Of a DNA stretch of 64,000 bases, positions 56,968 to 64,000 are shown in pieces (within the stretch, counting starts at the first letter, position 1; every line of letters begins with the position of its first letter). Source of the stretch: Phytoseiulus persimilis (lineage: Eukaryota > Arthropoda > Arachnida > Mesostigmata > Phytoseiidae). The notes under the pieces were generated by a model. That model did no database searches, was not told the DNA's origin, and saw nothing but the letters and a program-made list of their open reading frames with translations. The stretch lies in NCBI GenBank assembly GCA_037576195.1, contig CM075104.1, positions 13,160,211 to 13,224,210 of the forward strand, given 5' to 3'. The position numbers and the translations under genes are program-made.

Positions 56968-58003
56968 AAGCCGAAAATTCGAACCCGAAACGCATGAAGC
57001 CGAAAAATCGAGCCCGAAAAGCTTAAAGCCGAAAAGCATGGAGCCGGAAACCTTCTCTCCCAACGGCGGAGTGTTCGGGACTGGTTTGGCGGGATGGGAT
57101 TTCTGTATCGTTTCGTCGATCTGTACCTTTGTGAGACTCATTCGGAACGACTGGGAGACGTTCTCGGATGAAATGATGACAACGGCTCAGTATCACTCCA
57201 GAGCACGGCGAAACGATGAGAAAACCTTTTTCCCGATTCGCTCTCTGATATAGAACCTTTCGCACGAGCGCTTTTCATCAGCGTGTCCATTTACGGGAAT
57301 GGGTCATTCTTCTAGGCACGCAAAGCGCCCCTGCGCGCTCATCCTGGGTTTGAGTGTTGTCCTGGGTCGGGGGCGCCTCCAACTCATCATCGTCAAATCA
57401 TTGACGCCATAGGAAGTGATCGTCCGGGTTTGATAGGAACGTATGACTCGTCTGCCGGATAGCGGGCGATCTTTGAAGATGCTCTAGGGACTGATCGTAC
57501 TACTGCGAGTGGAGCTGTCAAACGCGGATTCCGGTTCAGTCGAGTTCATCCGAGCCTTCAACAGGCAGCAGATGTACTGTGACTTCGGAAAAGGGTTTCC
57601 ATGCCGGTTCTCCCTTTTCGGTTGGAAAGAACAAGGTGTTGTAACAGCGTGTTCTGCGAATAGCACTAGAGCTGGAGGTGAAGATTCCTCTTCAGTTCTA
57701 GCGAGTTGACCTCGGAAACTTCAAGATTCGCGTTCAGCAGATTGCTCCCTGTAGCAGCTACACCTTTGGTCAGTTCGAACTAGGGACCGTAGATGCGGAA
57801 CAGCGAGGACGTAAGCGAGGCAGAAGAAGTAGTTAGGCTGAGCATATCGAAGGTGCGATTCCTCCCCGCTAAACCAGTATCGACCGCTCCGCTGTTGGGA
57901 GAGGAGGTTTTCGGCTTCAGGCTCTTCAACTTCATGCCTTTCGGCTTCATGCTTTTCGGGCTCGATGTTTCGGCTTCATGCATTTTAGGCTCGATTTTTC
58001 GGC
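56968..58003. repeat. foldback element with AAGCCGAAAA-repeat arms
   Basis: The left arm (about 56968-57103) carries repeats of GCATGAAGCCGAAAA type, then CTCTCCCAACGGCGGAG and ACTGGTTTGGCGGG. The right arm (about 57865-58003) is the imperfect reverse complement with the same order mirrored. The central about 760 bp are non-repetitive and have no recognised gene. No target duplication could be assigned. Confidence 0.75.
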
Positions 58004-62676
<4,673 letters not shown>

Positions 62677-62738
62677 TTACTATATATAATCGGCTTCGTC
62701 TGTAAGTTTGTCAGTTTGTCTGTTTGTCCGCACTTTTT
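62677..62738 (+). repeat. TATATA and TTTGTC leader before the second minisatellite
   Basis: A TATATATAATCGGCTTCGTC segment followed by TTTGTCAGTTTGTCTGTTTG directly precedes the array. This AT start plus (TTTGTC)-like microsatellite looks like the end of a mobile element that may carry the minisatellite as its body. Confidence 0.5.
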
Positions 62739-64000
62739 CTGGAACACATGGGGATGATTCCGGGACCAATCTGACAATACTGTCCCGAGTCTGGAGAGGT
62801 GATTCCGGTACGAGTCTGATTATACATTTTGAAAGCTGGAGGGGTGATTCTGGAACCGATCTGATCATAACTTTCCAACTCTGGAGGGGTGATTTCGAGA
62901 CCGATCTGAGCATAACTTTCCAACTCTGGAGGGGTGATTCCGGAATAAATCTGACCATACTTTTCAAAACCTGGAGGGGTGATTCCGAGACCGATCTGAG
63001 CATTACTTTCCAACTCTGGAGGGGTGATTTCGAGACCGATCTGAGCATTACTTTCCAACTCTGGAGGGGTGATTTCGAGACCGATCTGAGCATTACTTTC
63101 CAACTCTGGAGGGGTGATTTCGAGACCGATCTGAGCATTACTTTCCAACTCTGGAGGGGTGATTCCGAGACCAATCTGGGCATTTCTTTCCAACTCTGGA
63201 GGGGTGATTCCGGGCTCAATCTGAGCATTACTTTCCAACTCTGGAGGGGTGATTCCGAGACCAATCTGGACATTTCTTTCCAACTCTGGAGGGGTGATTC
63301 CGGGCTCAATCTGAGCATTACTTCCCAACTCTGGAGGGGTGATTCCGGGCTCAATCTGAGCATTACTTCCCAACTCTGGAGGGGTGATTCCGAGACCAAT
63401 CTGGGCATTTCTTTCCAACTCTGGAGGGGTGATTCCGGGCTCAATCTGAGCATTACTTCCCAACTCTGAAGGGGTGATTCCGAGACCAATCTGGGCATTT
63501 CTTTCCAACTCTGGAGGGGTGATTCCGGGCTCAATCTGAGCATTTCTTTCCAACTCTGGAGGGGTGATTCCGGGCTCAATTTGAGCATTACTTCCCAACT
63601 CTGGAGGGGTGATTTCGAGACCGATCTGAGCATCACTTTCCAACTCTGGAGGGGTGATTTCGAGACCGATCTGAGCATTACTTTCCAACTCTGGAGGGGT
63701 GATTCCGGGCTCAATCTGAGCATTACTTTACAACTCTGGAGGGGTGATTCCGAGACCAATCTGGGCATTTCTTTCCAACTCTGGAGGGGTGATTCCGGGC
63801 TCAATCTGAGCATTACTTCCCAACTCTGGAGAGGTGATTCCGAGACCAATCTGAGCATTTCTTTCCAACTCTGGAGGGGTGATTCCGGGGTCAATCTGAG
63901 CATTACTTTCCAACTCTGGAGGGGTGATTTCGAGACCAATCTGGGCATTTCTTTCCAACTCTGGAGGGGTGATTCCGGGCTCAATCTGAGCATTACTTTC
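62739..64000. repeat. second 45-bp minisatellite array (continues past the window)
   Basis: This is the same family as 31349-40648, with its own sub-variants: GATTTCGAGACCGATCTGAG and GATTCCGGGCTCAATCTGAG in place of AGACCAATCTGGCC. CTGGA recurs exactly every 45 bp from 62791 through 63961 (26 intervals). The first, most diverged unit at 62739 is offset by 7 bp. The array reaches the window edge, so its length is unknown. As in array 1, long open frames on both strands follow from the period. Confidence 0.95.

Overview
The window looks like eukaryotic nuclear DNA, most likely from an arthropod. The two clear host genes have short GT-AG introns (about 83 bp to 1.4 kb), animal-type proteins and no operon structure. 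Repeats make up most of the rest: a tRNA-derived SINE, LINE reverse-transcriptase fragments, hAT-, pogo/Tigger- and MULE-like transposase remains, foldback elements and three large tandem arrays. Base composition is balanced. A mite or other arachnid would fit the compact introns and near-50% GC, but nothing here fixes the taxon.

Layout, 0-12 kb: a foldback repeat (263-834), a LINE 3' fragment, the five-exon mitochondrial ribosomal protein gene MRPL15 (4368-5769, +), and a four-exon gene for a conserved helix-hairpin-helix protein (8468-11606, -). Both coding sequences assemble in frame across every junction; one MRPL15 junction needs a non-canonical GC donor.

12-30 kb is repeat-rich. An unclassified 1406-bp repeat occurs twice, and one copy carries a complete SINE that the other lacks. 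A 936-bp foldback element follows. A pogo/Tigger-like transposon (26473-29454) has clear terminal inverted repeats and TA target duplications, sits inside a SINE, and itself contains a SINE fragment. The first exons of a BED-finger hAT gene occur twice (22919 and 29858).

30-44 kb is one broken hAT locus. BED-finger exons are followed by a LINE reverse-transcriptase fragment, then about 206 copies of a 45-bp minisatellite in unbroken register (31349-40648), then the hAT catalytic region with two TAG stops, then about 14 copies of a 168-bp satellite (41636-44045).

44-64 kb holds a Tigger-like MITE end, a MULE transposase remnant split by an inverted-repeat element, an ABCA-like transporter gene (about 50.0-53.7 kb, +) whose frame joins across several introns although its ATP-binding motifs are eroded, a LINE ORF on the minus strand with a substituted catalytic aspartate, three short TIR or foldback elements, and the start of a second array of the same 45-bp minisatellite (from 62739 to the window edge).

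No rRNA, free-standing tRNA or CRISPR array was seen. Exon limits were set by eye from splice-site phase and family resemblance. Stretches called empty are those where I recognised nothing.
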